DNA from: Symbiodinium natans
Lineage: Eukaryota > Sar > Dinophyceae > Suessiales > Symbiodiniaceae
Direction: 5' to 3'
DNA: 57,500 nucleotides
Assembly: GCA_905221605.1 (NCBI GenBank)
Contig: CAJNDS010000557.1
Coordinates: 1,030,402 to 1,087,901 of the forward strand
A program made the position numbers and the translations under genes. Positions 22,514 to 32,200 of the stretch are shown piece after piece. The notes beneath the pieces are model-generated. The model searched no databases. It was given only the letters and a program-made list of their open reading frames with translations, and was not told where the DNA came from. Each line of letters starts with the position of its first letter. Position 1 is the stretch's first letter.

Positions 22514-22733
22514 CTAAACCCTAAACCCTAAACCCTAAACCCTAAACCCTAAACCCTAAACCCTAAACCCTAAACCCTAAACCCTAAACCCTAAACCCTA
22601 AACCCTAAACCCTAAACCCTAAACCCTAAACCCTTTAAACCCTAAACCCTAAACCCTAAACCCTAAACCCTAAACCCTAAACCCTAAACCCTAAACCCTA
22701 AACCCTAAACCCTAAACCCTAAACCCTAAGCCC
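22514..22733 (-). repeat. Longest telomeric tract, ~31 CCCTAAA copies
   Basis: Near-perfect heptamers with one break (ccctttaaaccc) at about 22630-22640. No chromosome end follows: unique DNA resumes at 22740. Confidence 0.97.
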
Positions 22734-23264
22734 CTTTGAAGGATAGAGGAAATGGGAAAGCTGGGTCAAGTCGGCCACCGACCCACGTCCGAGCCTCTGA
22801 TCTCGACATGAGACCTCGTTCAAAAGGCTTTAGGGTTTAGGGTTTAGGGTTTTGGGTTCAGGGCCTGGCTCTAAACAGTCTCTAAACCAAGCACCCTAAA
22901 CTCAGCTTGGTGGGTATAGGGTTCAGGCCTGGACTTGTTTTTGTTATTTTTGGGGATGGTTCCCAGTAGCGGCTAGATAGGGTTGGGCTGAAGAGACCAT
23001 GCTGTTGGCCCCATTAAGACCCAAGCCCTGAGCCTGAAGACCCTACAAGCCTAAGGCCCTCAACCCTCCACCCTATACCCTGAACGTCTGTGAATGTTTC
23101 CTTCTGTTTCCCTGCAATGTGGACGCGCGCACGATGCGCACACGCGCACAACACGCGCACACGACCCGCGCACGAGGTGCACATGACGGCGCACGACCGA
23201 ACACGACGCGCACAGGACGAGCACACGACGCGCGCACGACGCGCACACGCACGCACACAGCCAC

Positions 23265-23480
23265 AGGCGCAGGTACCCACACCCACGCCCACGCCCACGC
23301 CCACGCCCACAGCCACAGCCACAGCCACAGCCACAGCCACAGCCACAGCCACAGCCACAGCCACAGCCACAGCCACAGCCACAGCCACTGCCACTGCCAC
23401 TGCCACTGCCACTGCCACTGCCGCCCCACCCACAGCCACAGCCCACGCCCACACCCACACCCTCGCCTACGCGAGCGCGC
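23265..23480. repeat. (CACAGC)n/(CACTGC)n hexanucleotide array
   Basis: Hexamers cacgcc, cacagc and cactgc follow one another, within a wider CA/CG-rich tract (23119-23640). Long alternating-residue frames on both strands (TATATA, VAVAVA, HSHSHS) are microsatellite translations. Confidence 0.95.
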
Positions 23481-23698
23481 ACGCGAACGCCCACGCCCAT
23501 GCAGACCTGCGCCCACGCCAACGCCCACGACCACACCCAAAGCCACAGCCACAGCCACACCCGCACCCACACGCACCCGCGCACGGACGCACACGCTCGC
23601 ACGGACGCACGCACGGACGCACGCACGCACAACACCCTGAGCGACTTAAGAGATTCTTTTGATGTTTGTTTGGCCCACCTCGACCCCTTGCTGCTGAG

Positions 23699-23751
23699 GC
23701 TTGAAGCCAAGGGGCAGAAGGTGGTATCGACGCTGCCGGAGTCACTCGACT
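23699..23751 (+). CDS. Candidate exon
   Basis: It begins after ttgctgctgag|GCTT, ends before GTAAGC, and reads LEAKGQKVVSTLPESLD. The reading is good, and GTAAGC is a textbook donor, unlike the GC/GA donors of the channel core. It could belong to a different gene. Confidence 0.4.
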
Positions 23752-23996
23752 GTAAGCTCTTCCACTAGACTTCCTGGTTCAGGTTCAGGGTGGGTTTGCC
23801 TAAGGCCTCAGTTGCACCCCTGCTGGAAGTTTCATTGGGTTTGTTGAGTTTAACCTCCAAACCCGACACCACAGGCCTTAAACCCTACACCCTAAACCCT
23901 CAAGTGCAAGCTCTCCCAAAGATCATCGGATGCAGGTATGTCGACCCGATGCCGAATCTCGAGGCAAGGACGGGGCCTGCGCGCGAAAACCTAAAC

Positions 23997-24077
23997 TTGG
24001 GATGTTCCCTTGTTGTAACAGTCCTTAATAATTAGGGATTATGAATAAGGGGGACTTAAGGACTGTTAATTGTAAAC
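23997..24077. mobile_element. MITE family A copy (short)
   Basis: Left end ttgggatgttccc, inner arms cagtccttaata and cttaaggactgttaa; the right terminal repeat is missing. Confidence 0.65.
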
Positions 24078-24165
24078 GCTTGCGCGCGCCGCCTCGGCAG
24101 CCGGGCCGGCCCCAGGACAGGAAAGGAGGAAAGAGGGTTAAAAAGGGAGGAGGGCAGAGCGGGTG

Positions 24166-24345
24166 GGAGGGGGGGGGGGGTCGGGAGGGGGGTGAGGGGG
24201 GGGGGGGGGGGGGGGGTGCGGGGGTTTTTGAGGCACTCCTGTGTAGGAGCCACCGACAAGCGGGATCCTCCACGGCATCGGTTTTGCAGCTCCTCCAAGG
24301 GATTGGGGGGGGTCCCACAGGGCGGGGGGGGGGGGGGGGTGGCGT
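24166..24345. repeat. Poly-G tracts
   Basis: Two G-runs (about 24168-24220 and 24325-24342) flank a short unique stretch. They could form G-quadruplexes. Their length may vary or be mis-assembled. Confidence 0.8.
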
Positions 24346-24483
24346 CAGAAAATTCGGCATAGGGGCAAGGGTTGGGTTAGGGCGAAGGAGGCCCGATCCG
24401 GGTCTGCTTGTTCCAGACGCTTCTCGGCAGGAAAGCCGAGGCGAATATAAGGGCGAACATCCCTAAACCCTGAACCCTGAACC

Positions 24484-24542
24484 CTACCCTAACCCTACAC
24501 CCTGAACCGAAACCCTAAACCCTAAACCCTAAACCCTAAACT
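24484..24542 (-). repeat. CCCTAAA tract (degenerate)
   Basis: About eight imperfect copies. Confidence 0.85.
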
Positions 24543-24618
24543 CTGATCGAAGCAACTCCCCGCAAGATTGACTGTATCGGTTTTAATGACTCAGCGTCGA
24601 GACCCTAAACTCTGATAG

Positions 24619-24725
24619 GTACTTGGAGGTACAGGGCACGTTTTTACTCCAATTGTCACTGCACGCAAGAGCCCCCCAAGTCCCTCAAGTAGGTTGTAAG
24701 CAGACTCATAATTGGGGCGGGGAGA
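24619..24725. mobile_element. MITE family B copy (degenerate)
   Basis: Left end TACTTGGAGGTACAGGGC; right half reduced to cataattggggcgggg. Confidence 0.5.
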
Positions 24726-24868
24726 ACCCGCAGAATTCCTAAGAGGGTTCGGATGTGCTTAACCCACGACCCTAAGCAGCACGCCCGAAAGCCTGAACCC
24801 TAAACTCCAAAAGCTGCAGGAGGTCCTGGTGTGAGAGCTGACTGAGAGAGAGAGCAGACTGCAGAGGG

Positions 24869-24982
24869 TGCACATATGGGGGTGTCCATAATTAGGGGGC
24901 ACCTTATTGGGGTCCTTATTTTGGGGAACCCTGGCTATTTGGGGGACACCATTGAAGGCCTTTATTTTGCAAACCCCATGTT
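24869..24982. mobile_element. MITE family C copy, reversed
   Basis: cacatatgggggtgtccata at one end and gcaaaccccatgt at the other. Internal attagggggcaccttattgg and ggtccttattttggggaacc are the complement of the copy at 29304. Confidence 0.65.
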
Positions 24983-25159
24983 CCAAAAAACTTCTAAACC
25001 CTAAACCCTCAACCCTGAACCCTAAACCCTAATAACCCAAAAACTTATATAAACCCTAAACCCTAAACCCTACACCGTACCTTTGAGGCCAGGGACCCCT
25101 GAACAATTCCAGTCCTGCATCCACCGTGCCCGATCCGGTCTGTCCTTGGCTGCTGCACT

Positions 25160-25275
25160 GCCCCCCTTTCGAGGGGTTTTAGGCTTTAGGGTAAGGGTTT
25201 GGGGTTTAGGTTTTAGGTTTGGGGTTAGGGCTTAGGTTTGGGGTTTGGGGTTTAGGGTTTTAGGGTTCAGGATGT
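25160..25275 (+). repeat. Degenerate TTTAGGG/TTTGGGG tract
   Basis: Interrupted heptamers with many variants. Confidence 0.8.
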
Positions 25276-25359
25276 GGGCTGGGAGGAGTTGGAAGCCACA
25301 TCTTTGAAGTTCACGACATAGCTTCGATAAGTTCCAGATTAGTATGCTCATTCAATCAG

Positions 25360-25396
25360 GTCTCGAGACAAGTTTCTGAGAGACTCGACTCTCTAA
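25360..25396 (+). CDS. Candidate exon, coiled-coil-like
   Basis: After tcattcaatcag|GTCT the frame reads VSRQVSERLDSL. Short; the border is not fixed. Confidence 0.25.
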
Positions 25397-25642
25397 GTGT
25401 CTGAGTCGTCGCCGAGGCCCCGTCTGCGTACAGGGTTTGGGGCAGCCACAACCGGGCGGGAGCACAACCAAGCTCGTTGCAACACAAGGGTTCAGGGTTT
25501 AGGGATTAGGGCTCACAGGGGATGTTATCGAGGCGGGCGAAGTCTCTTGGAAAAAGGGATCAGGGCTTAGGGTATAGGGTTCTCAAACGGGTTTAAGAAC
25601 CCAGACCGAAGCCGCCTCAGCTTCGGGTAATGTAGGATGCAG

Positions 25643-25728
25643 GCAGCACGAGAAGCTTGTGCCGGTCAAGATGCCTCCGAAGTTGTTTGCGAGCTTCTCA
25701 GACCAGGGGCTGGGGGTGGACCTGTGGA
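25643..25728 (+). CDS. Candidate exon preceding channel S1
   Basis: It begins after taggatgcag|GCAG. After one phase base it reads QHEKLVPVKMPPKLFASFSD, then QGLGVDLW, and a GA donor at 25729-25730 leaves phase 1. That phase fits the next candidate exon (28792), giving an LWR-KEEQ junction. The reading is clearly protein-like; the family is not recognised. It could be cytoplasmic N-terminal sequence of the channel. Confidence 0.5.
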
Positions 25729-25794
25729 GACAAGGGTGCACCCAGAGCCGCGGACCCGGAAACGCCCCTGAACCCTAACCCCGAAACCCTTAAA

Positions 25795-25893
25795 TCCTAA
25801 ACCCTAAACCCTAAGCCCTAAACGCGAAACCGAAACCCGAAACCCGAACCTAAACCCTAAACCCTAAACCCTAAACCCTAAACCCTAAACCCA
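25795..25893 (-). repeat. CCCTAAA tract (degenerate start)
   Basis: About thirteen heptamers, the first half with substitutions. Confidence 0.9.
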
Positions 25894-26119
25894 CTCAGGC
25901 CTTCACTTGAACCCCAAGCCATGAACCCTGAACTCCCGGATGCTCTAAGCCCCGTCTGCCCAGTTGCCCTCCGCGGGGTCAAGCCTGCACTACCACGACA
26001 TGTCTATGGAATCAGCGAGGGGCTCTGACGGAACAGGGCTTGGGGCCGGGCTTGGGGGGTCTTGCGAACCTACCCTAAACCCCAAACCCCAAACCCTCAA
26101 CCCCAAACCCTAAAACCCT

Positions 26120-26930
26120 AAACCCTAAACCCTCATCATCTTGTTCTCCTTTTGGAGCTTCGGCTTGGAGGTCCAAGGGGTGTCTTGGGGCTCAGGGTGG
26201 TAGGCCCCGGCAGGGCCTTGTCGAAGTTGAGGTTCAGGGCAGTTCAGGGCAGTGCAGGTTTAGGCTTCAGTGTTTAGGGCTTAGGGTTTTGGGCTTACAT
26301 TTTCTTGATGGTTCTGGAATCTTGTCATGAACTAGGGGTCGTGGTCTTTGTAGATAGATATCAGTGCCACATTGCCCACTGTTGTCATGACCACTGCCTG
26401 GTGGTGTGCGACCGACGGCCAGCGCCAGACTTTCACAAGTTAAGAGTTCAGTGGCCAGGGTCTTTTGGGAGCTGGTTTAGGGTTTAGGGTTTAGGGCAGC
26501 CGCCATCAATGGCGTTCGACCAAGTTCCTGGCCATATTGGGGGAGAGGGTTCCTGGACCTTGTCCCTAGACCCCCTCGACCCTTAGTTCGCGCAGGTGTC
26601 CAAGGCAGCGTAGTTGTCATGTGTGACGAAACTCTGGTGTGCACACGATTCGAGAAGCCGACGTCATACAGCCTTGTACAGAAGTATTCAGCACTGTGAA
26701 CTGGCATGAAGTTGTACCCACAAGAACTCGATGCCCCCAGGATTCCATGCGTGACCTGACAAACCAACTAATTACGAGAGATGTTGGACTGGCCCACATG
26801 GCGCAGTGCGAGTGTCTGCGGGCGTTTTTTGATTCCAGAAGCTTCATCCGGCCCTAGGTCAGTTCTGCGCCAGTCGTGGATGTCCATCAGATGTCTGTCC
26901 CAGCCCGACGCTGCCGAGCCCAACGTTCCG
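26120..26930. other. Unique DNA with two open frames, no supported gene
   Basis: Frames at 26305-26487 and 26639-26857 (+) look mildly protein-like (for example READVIQPCTEVFSTVNWHE), but they have no recognised domain and no AG|G border I can defend. Confidence 0.3.
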
Positions 26931-26939
26931 AGGCTGCGG

Positions 26940-27050
26940 GGGGGTTTCCCTAAAACCCTAAACCTAAGCCCTAAACCTTAAACCCTAAACCCAAACCGTA
27001 AACCCTAAAACCCGAACCCTAAAGCCCTAAAACCCTAAGCCCTAAACTTT
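26940..27050 (-). repeat. Degenerate CCCTAAA tract
   Basis: Many one-base variants of the heptamer. Confidence 0.85.
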
Positions 27051-27138
27051 GAGGATTTCAGGATGGAGGCTGAGCTGGGGTTGACAGCATGTCAGTAGGC
27101 GGGGTGCGCCAATGCTCGAGGGCAATGGGGCTTTCCAA

Positions 27139-27235
27139 AAATTGGGGTACCCCTTTTACCCCCAAAATAGCGGAATCCCTCTCTCGAAAAAGGACCTCTA
27201 GGAAGGCACCCCACTTTTAAACCCCCACATGAGAA
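27139..27235. mobile_element. MITE family C copy (degenerate)
   Basis: attggggtaccccttttacc and cttttaaacccccacatg recall the family C ends; the middle is diverged. Confidence 0.45.
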
Positions 27236-27589
27236 CAAGGACCCGCAAGCTTGCTGGGCCACATAGTGCAAATTTGGTAGGAGCAGCCTTGGCTGAAGCG
27301 GCCCAGCTTATCAATCCATGAGCCCAAAGCCTCGAATCCTGTGGCAGGCGATTGCTGCAGTCACCATCGATGAAACCAACTTCGGCCTCAGCCTTAGCTC
27401 CAGCGGCACGTGGCCGAGAGCGCGGGGTTGCAGGTTGCAAAGAATTCACACGAACTTCACCCCCTGAACCCCAAATCCACAAGCCCACAGTAGTTTCCCT
27501 AAACCCTCAAAGCCTGAAGCCCAAACATCCTAAAACCCTGACAAGCCCAAAACCTAAAAAGAGAATCCTAAAACTCCCAAAGACACCCT

Positions 27590-27667
27590 AAACCCTTAAA
27601 CCCTAAACCAAAACCCTAACCCTAAAACCCTAAACCCTAAAACCCTAAACCCTAAAACCCTAAACCC
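27590..27667 (-). repeat. CCCTAAA/CCCTAAAA tract
   Basis: About ten copies alternating between 7 and 8 bp. Confidence 0.9.
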
Positions 27668-27988
27668 ACGTACAAGGTGGTATCGTGTGTGAGCCAGGGC
27701 TTGAGAAGTCGGTGAAACCGAGGCCAGGCCATTGGGCTTCTCTTCAGGACCGGCCGTGGTTGAAGGGTGGGTTGAAGGGAGAGAGGAGCTTTAGGGTTTG
27801 GGGTTTGGGGAGGTTTAGGGTTGAGGGTTTTAAGGGTTTGGGCTTTAGGGTTTTGTTGTCTAGGGTTTGGGTGTTTGAGGACTTCGGGTTTTTAGGTTGG
27901 GCGTTTAGGGTTTAAGGGCTTAGGGGTTTAGCGAGATCCCGACAGCAATGGGTCTGGATGCAAGAAAAGGGTTGAAGGGTTGAGACGT

Positions 27989-27992
<4 letters not shown>

Positions 27993-28047
<55 letters not shown>
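27993..28047. repeat. (GA)n microsatellite
   Basis: About 27 GA dinucleotides. A second GA-rich block lies at 28292-28360. Serine/leucine-rich frames across them are not genes. Confidence 0.95.
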
Positions 28048-28050
<3 letters not shown>

Positions 28051-28291
28051 GGACGAGACCACGACCCGGGGCTGGCAGAGACATAGGTACAGACGCGGAT
28101 GCGAGTGTGGAAAGGGGAGAAGGAGCACATGCTGGACTACAACTACAACTACAACTACAGCTACAAATAGGGGGCAGAGTGGGGGTGGGGTGGGGGTCGC
28201 AAGTCCTGTGCTCATTCTCCTCCGACCACCCAGACCAGAGGCCCCCCGAATACCGGGGCGAGAACGCCCGGGGGCTTGCCCCCATGCCCCC

Positions 28292-28323
<32 letters not shown>

Positions 28324-28509
28324 TAGATCGAGAGAGAGAGAGAGAGCGAGCGAGACAGAGAGTGTTAATGGGGCAATGCGAGAAGCCCTTTGCAAAAGGG
28401 TTCATGAATCTTTCATCGCGTGTATGCTCTGCTGCCTCAAGTCTTCGGCCACAATCCCAATCCCTAAGCCTTACAACCTTAAGCCCTAAACACTAGCCGG
28501 CTTCGGGAT

Positions 28510-28785
28510 GAGGTATATACATCTATATATACATATATATATATATATATGTTGGTTTATTTCTACTTATATGATTTATATAATAATAGAAGAGCATACT
28601 AATATAGTCATCTAATCGTAGAATAGTATAAAAATGTGATGGCATAGTACTATGAGAATATCATGATATAAGAACATAACAATTTAAAATAATAATATGT
28701 TCAACTAAAAAGTACTATAAAAAACAATAATATACAATACTATAACCAAATATAACAATATGGGCATAAAAACATCGTTTTCGAC
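28510..28785. other. A/T-rich island
   Basis: About 275 bp dominated by A and T (for example atatatatatatatgttggt), in sharp contrast with its GC-rich surroundings. No gene is seen. Confidence 0.8.
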
Positions 28786-28791
28786 TTGCAG

Positions 28792-28851
28792 GGAAGGAGG
28801 AGCAGAAGGAGAAGCTCATAGACAAGCTGAAGCGTGCCAGGGCTCAGTCCA
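28792..28851 (+). CDS. Candidate exon immediately upstream of channel S1
   Basis: It begins after cgacttgcag|GGAA. After two phase bases it reads KEEQKEKLIDKLKRARAQSS, and a GC donor (28852-28853) leaves phase 1. That phase fits exon S1, giving a QSSWINIL junction. The charged helix is typical of a cytoplasmic segment before S1. Phase agreement on both sides supports it, but the donor was chosen to fit. Confidence 0.6.
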
Positions 28852-28884
28852 GCCCCAGAAAGCAAAATGGGTTCGGGAAGCCCT

Positions 28885-28952
28885 AGGGTTTAGGGTTTAG
28901 GGTCTAGGGTCTAGGGCCTAGGGTTTAGGGTTTAGGGTTAGGAGTTTAGGGT
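28885..28952 (+). repeat. TTTAGGG tract
   Basis: About nine copies with variants in the intron before S1. Confidence 0.9.
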
Positions 28953-29009
28953 TCTGGGACTCCCCACCCGGCCCAGATCGGAAAAAGGGGTCGGGCTTTA
29001 GAGTTTAGG

Positions 29010-29160
29010 GATCTTGGGGCTTCGAGGGCTTCTAGGGCTTTAAGGGCTTTGAGGGCTTTTGGGGCTTCTAGGGCTTTAAGGGCTTTTGGGGCTTTTGGGG
29101 CTTTTGGGGCTTCTGGGGCTTTTGGGGCTTTCAGGGCTTTCAGGCTTTGAGCCTTTGGAG
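29010..29160 (+). repeat. (GGGCTTTTG)-type 9-mer repeat
   Basis: About fifteen variants of ggggcttttg/ggggcttcta in tandem. The 9-bp period opens an artificial KAPKAPKA-type frame on the minus strand. Confidence 0.85.
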
Positions 29161-29169
29161 CTCTCCGAG

Positions 29170-29230
29170 GCTGGATCAACATCCTTGCCGCCACGCTGGT
29201 GGTTTTAAACTCCTTGGTGATGATGGTGGA
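29170..29230 (+). CDS. Channel exon: S1 helix
   Basis: After ctctccgag|GCTGG; reads WINILAATLVVLNSLVMMV, a transmembrane helix with the Asn-Ser typical of S1 in this superfamily. GC donor, ends phase 2 within the Glu codon. Confidence 0.85.
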
Positions 29231-32200
29231 GCCGCTCGGCGGTTTTTGGGGTTTAGGGTTTAGGGTTTAGGGTTTAGGGTTGATTCACAGGGCCGGCTGC
29301 TCTTCCATGTGGGGGTTTACGAAGACAAGGGACCCCTTATATAGACCCCCTAAATAGCAGGGTTCCCTTAGAGCAAGGACCCCAATAAGGTACCCCTAAT
29401 TCGTCAACTCCCATGTGTGTGTGTGCGGACTACGCAGTGTTTTCTCTTTTTCTCCCTTTTCTTTGCGCAGCCCTCTTTGGTTCCCAGGTAGGAGAAAGAG
29501 GGAACCCTTCTTTACCCTCTGCTAACTCTCTTAAACAGGGACCTTATTCAGAGGGTCCATATCCCCAAGGGATCCCCTATTCCTATCCCCTATTGGTGTA
29601 AGAAACCCTAAACCCTAAACCCTAAACCCTAAACCCTAAACCCTAAACCCTAAACCCTAAACCGTACACCCTACACCCTAAACCCCCTTTTATTTGTTGT
29701 GTGTGTGTTTTTTACCAGGAAAGCAGCGGGGTCAGAATCCTCCCACGCGAAGCCGCGAGATGAAAGTGCATAGCTTGTGAAGTCGATGATTACATTTTTG
29801 TATGGCGATATATTATTGCATTGAAAAAGTGTTGTATTGTTGTGTTTTTATGTTATTTTATTTCATGTATTCTTGTTGTATACAAATATACATACACACA
29901 CATATATATATATATATATGTATACATGCAAGTTTGTTCATGAATCTATTCATACAATATTCTTATCGAAAAGGAATACTTATATTGTCTATCGTTTTTG
30001 TTACTAAATGGTCTCTCTCTCTCTCTCTCTATACATATATATATATATATACACATATATAAATAGAAATTATTGTTGTACCACCTCCCGAGTCGGAGTC
30101 GTCAAGGCTGGAGCTGGAGGGCAACGCCATTGGCACAAGGCTCCGGAGAGGGGCTGCTCAGGGAGGTTCCGGGGCTCCAGGAAGCCCCTTTTGTTCGTTT
30201 AGGGTTCAGGGTGTAGCAAAAAGGGGGATGGTTTAGGGTTCAGGGTTTAGCAAAAAGGGTTTAGGGTTTTGGGTTTTGGGTTTGGGGTTTAGGGGACCCC
30301 GCAAGCCTCACATCCCAAATGGCTGAAGCGCTTTTACGGCGACCGTAAGGCAGGTGCGTTCGGGAGACCGTGATGTGCTGCCATGTTGCATTGTAGGGTT
30401 TGCTTTTTCACCCACGCTCAAATTTTCAAGTCATGCCGCATATGACTTGCATCATGCTTGTCTCTGTGGCTGGCCGTGTTCCTTTACACACGCATCAATG
30501 TGAGCTGCGGTTAATGTGCAAGAGCCCTGTGTCCGTCTGCTTGGGTTTCTTCGCGTACGCTTGTGCATGTCCCTTTGTCTACGTATGCATGCTCTGGCTC
30601 TTCTTGCCAGGATCGGTCTGGTCGCTGACGCCCCGCCACTCGAAGAGGCCCTTGCTGTGGGCATCAGGGGCAACTCCCTCATGCAACCTCTGAAAGCCTT
30701 ATCCCCCCAAGCCCTCAGAGAAGCATGCCCAGAAGCCATTGACCCTGAAACTACCAAGCCGAAACCCTGCAAAATGCAACAGCAAACCGCAGGGACAAGA
30801 TGCCGAACTCGTTTTTTGGTTGAAATGCGACTGAGGCCTCAAAATCCTAGAAGCCTTGCCTGCTGTGCACCAGAGTAAGTGCGACAGCTCTCAAGCCATA
30901 AAGCCCCTCAAAAGCCTTACATAAATCCCTCAAAGGGCCACCGCCTCCCCTTAAGAAACAACCCTGAACCCTAAACCCTAAACTCACAGTGCAAGCATCT
31001 CGGCTCGAACTGACGTGTACTGAGTGTGCGCGTGCGTGCGCGTTCGTGTGTGTGGCGTGTGGTGAACAGCCTCGAGTCCCAAACAGGCCCCTCTTTCCAA
31101 CAGGCTCAGGGAAGACGCTCTGCTTTCTGCGCTGATGTCATGGCCTGCCGAGCATTTCAACACGAGGAGGCACACTCTGAAGCACTGGTGTTCGGCGGGC
31201 AACCGAGCAAAGACCTGTGGCAGGCCCTTGCTGGCTCTCTGCTGCTTAATGTTGTCCGGAATCACCTGGCTGCATTGGAGGGGCACACAAGCCGGCTGGA
31301 TGCCATCATGCGCCGACTACGAAGACAGTTGCGAGAGCGACAGTATGACACGTGGATTGCGACCATGCTGGGCAGGATCCCGGCCAGCGCCAGAAGCTCG
31401 GTCTCACGACACTATCGTCTCATGCTGCTGCTGTATCGCCAGCCGCAACAACCAGAGCGACTGGAGTTCCTGCGCAGCCTGGGACCAAACAGCCCGTACA
31501 ACTTCTACATGCGCCGCGCTGAGTTCACTCTGGCCCAGCATCTTATCCGGAACTGGAGGGTGCCGCAACAGCACACGACCTGGCTCCTACAGGCCATACA
31601 GGAAGCCAGACCTGGCGAGGACTTCAACTCGCTACACTTGCTGCTACAATTCTTTGACCCCGAAGCCTTCAGCGACTTCCTGGAGAGCATCGAAGTGCCT
31701 GATGACCGGTCAGAGGAGGACGAGCAGCCAAGCGACATTAATCCCTAGCCGGGACTGGAATCCAGGTGATTGGAAGGGGACTGTTCTCCTGCCCGCCATT
31801 GCCATCTTCCCTGGTGGGAGAATGCCGACACGCCAGACCATCGTTGGACTACTGGCACTGCAGGTGATGCCGACCAAGGCCATGCCGGAGGACGCTGTGA
31901 AAGAAGGTGAGCCCAAGCGAGCACGATTGGACGAGCAAGCTCCACAGGAACTGGGGACCGCCTCATGCTCGACCACAGCTGTCATCGACCCGCGTCGACG
32001 ACAGAACATCATGCTTTCAGCGGCAGGCCTTGTTGAAATGGCTTACTACAGCCCTGCCCAGTCAAGCAGGATATACGAGCAACTCACTACAACACTGGAA
32101 TTCGGATCAGAGGTTGGCATATGGTTCACCCGAAGCGAGCTGTTTGATCTCCTGCAAACAGAACTTGCAACACGACAGGTGAACCTCATGGACTTCATTC

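Noticed and set aside
22514-22733. A true chromosome end
   Set aside because: The longest telomeric tract is followed by unique DNA and more genes; tracts occur in both orientations.
23014-23745. Frames of up to 216 codons rich in VA, HS, TA or Cys
   Set aside because: They follow the CACAGC-type hexanucleotide array; all are microsatellite translations.
27920-28405. Serine/leucine-rich frames
   Set aside because: They arise from (GA)n read on the minus strand.
31135-31821. The frame-1 reading upstream of ORF B as coding
   Set aside because: It is Cys/Ser/Trp-rich and overlaps the better-looking ORF A; ATG 31822 is a more natural start.
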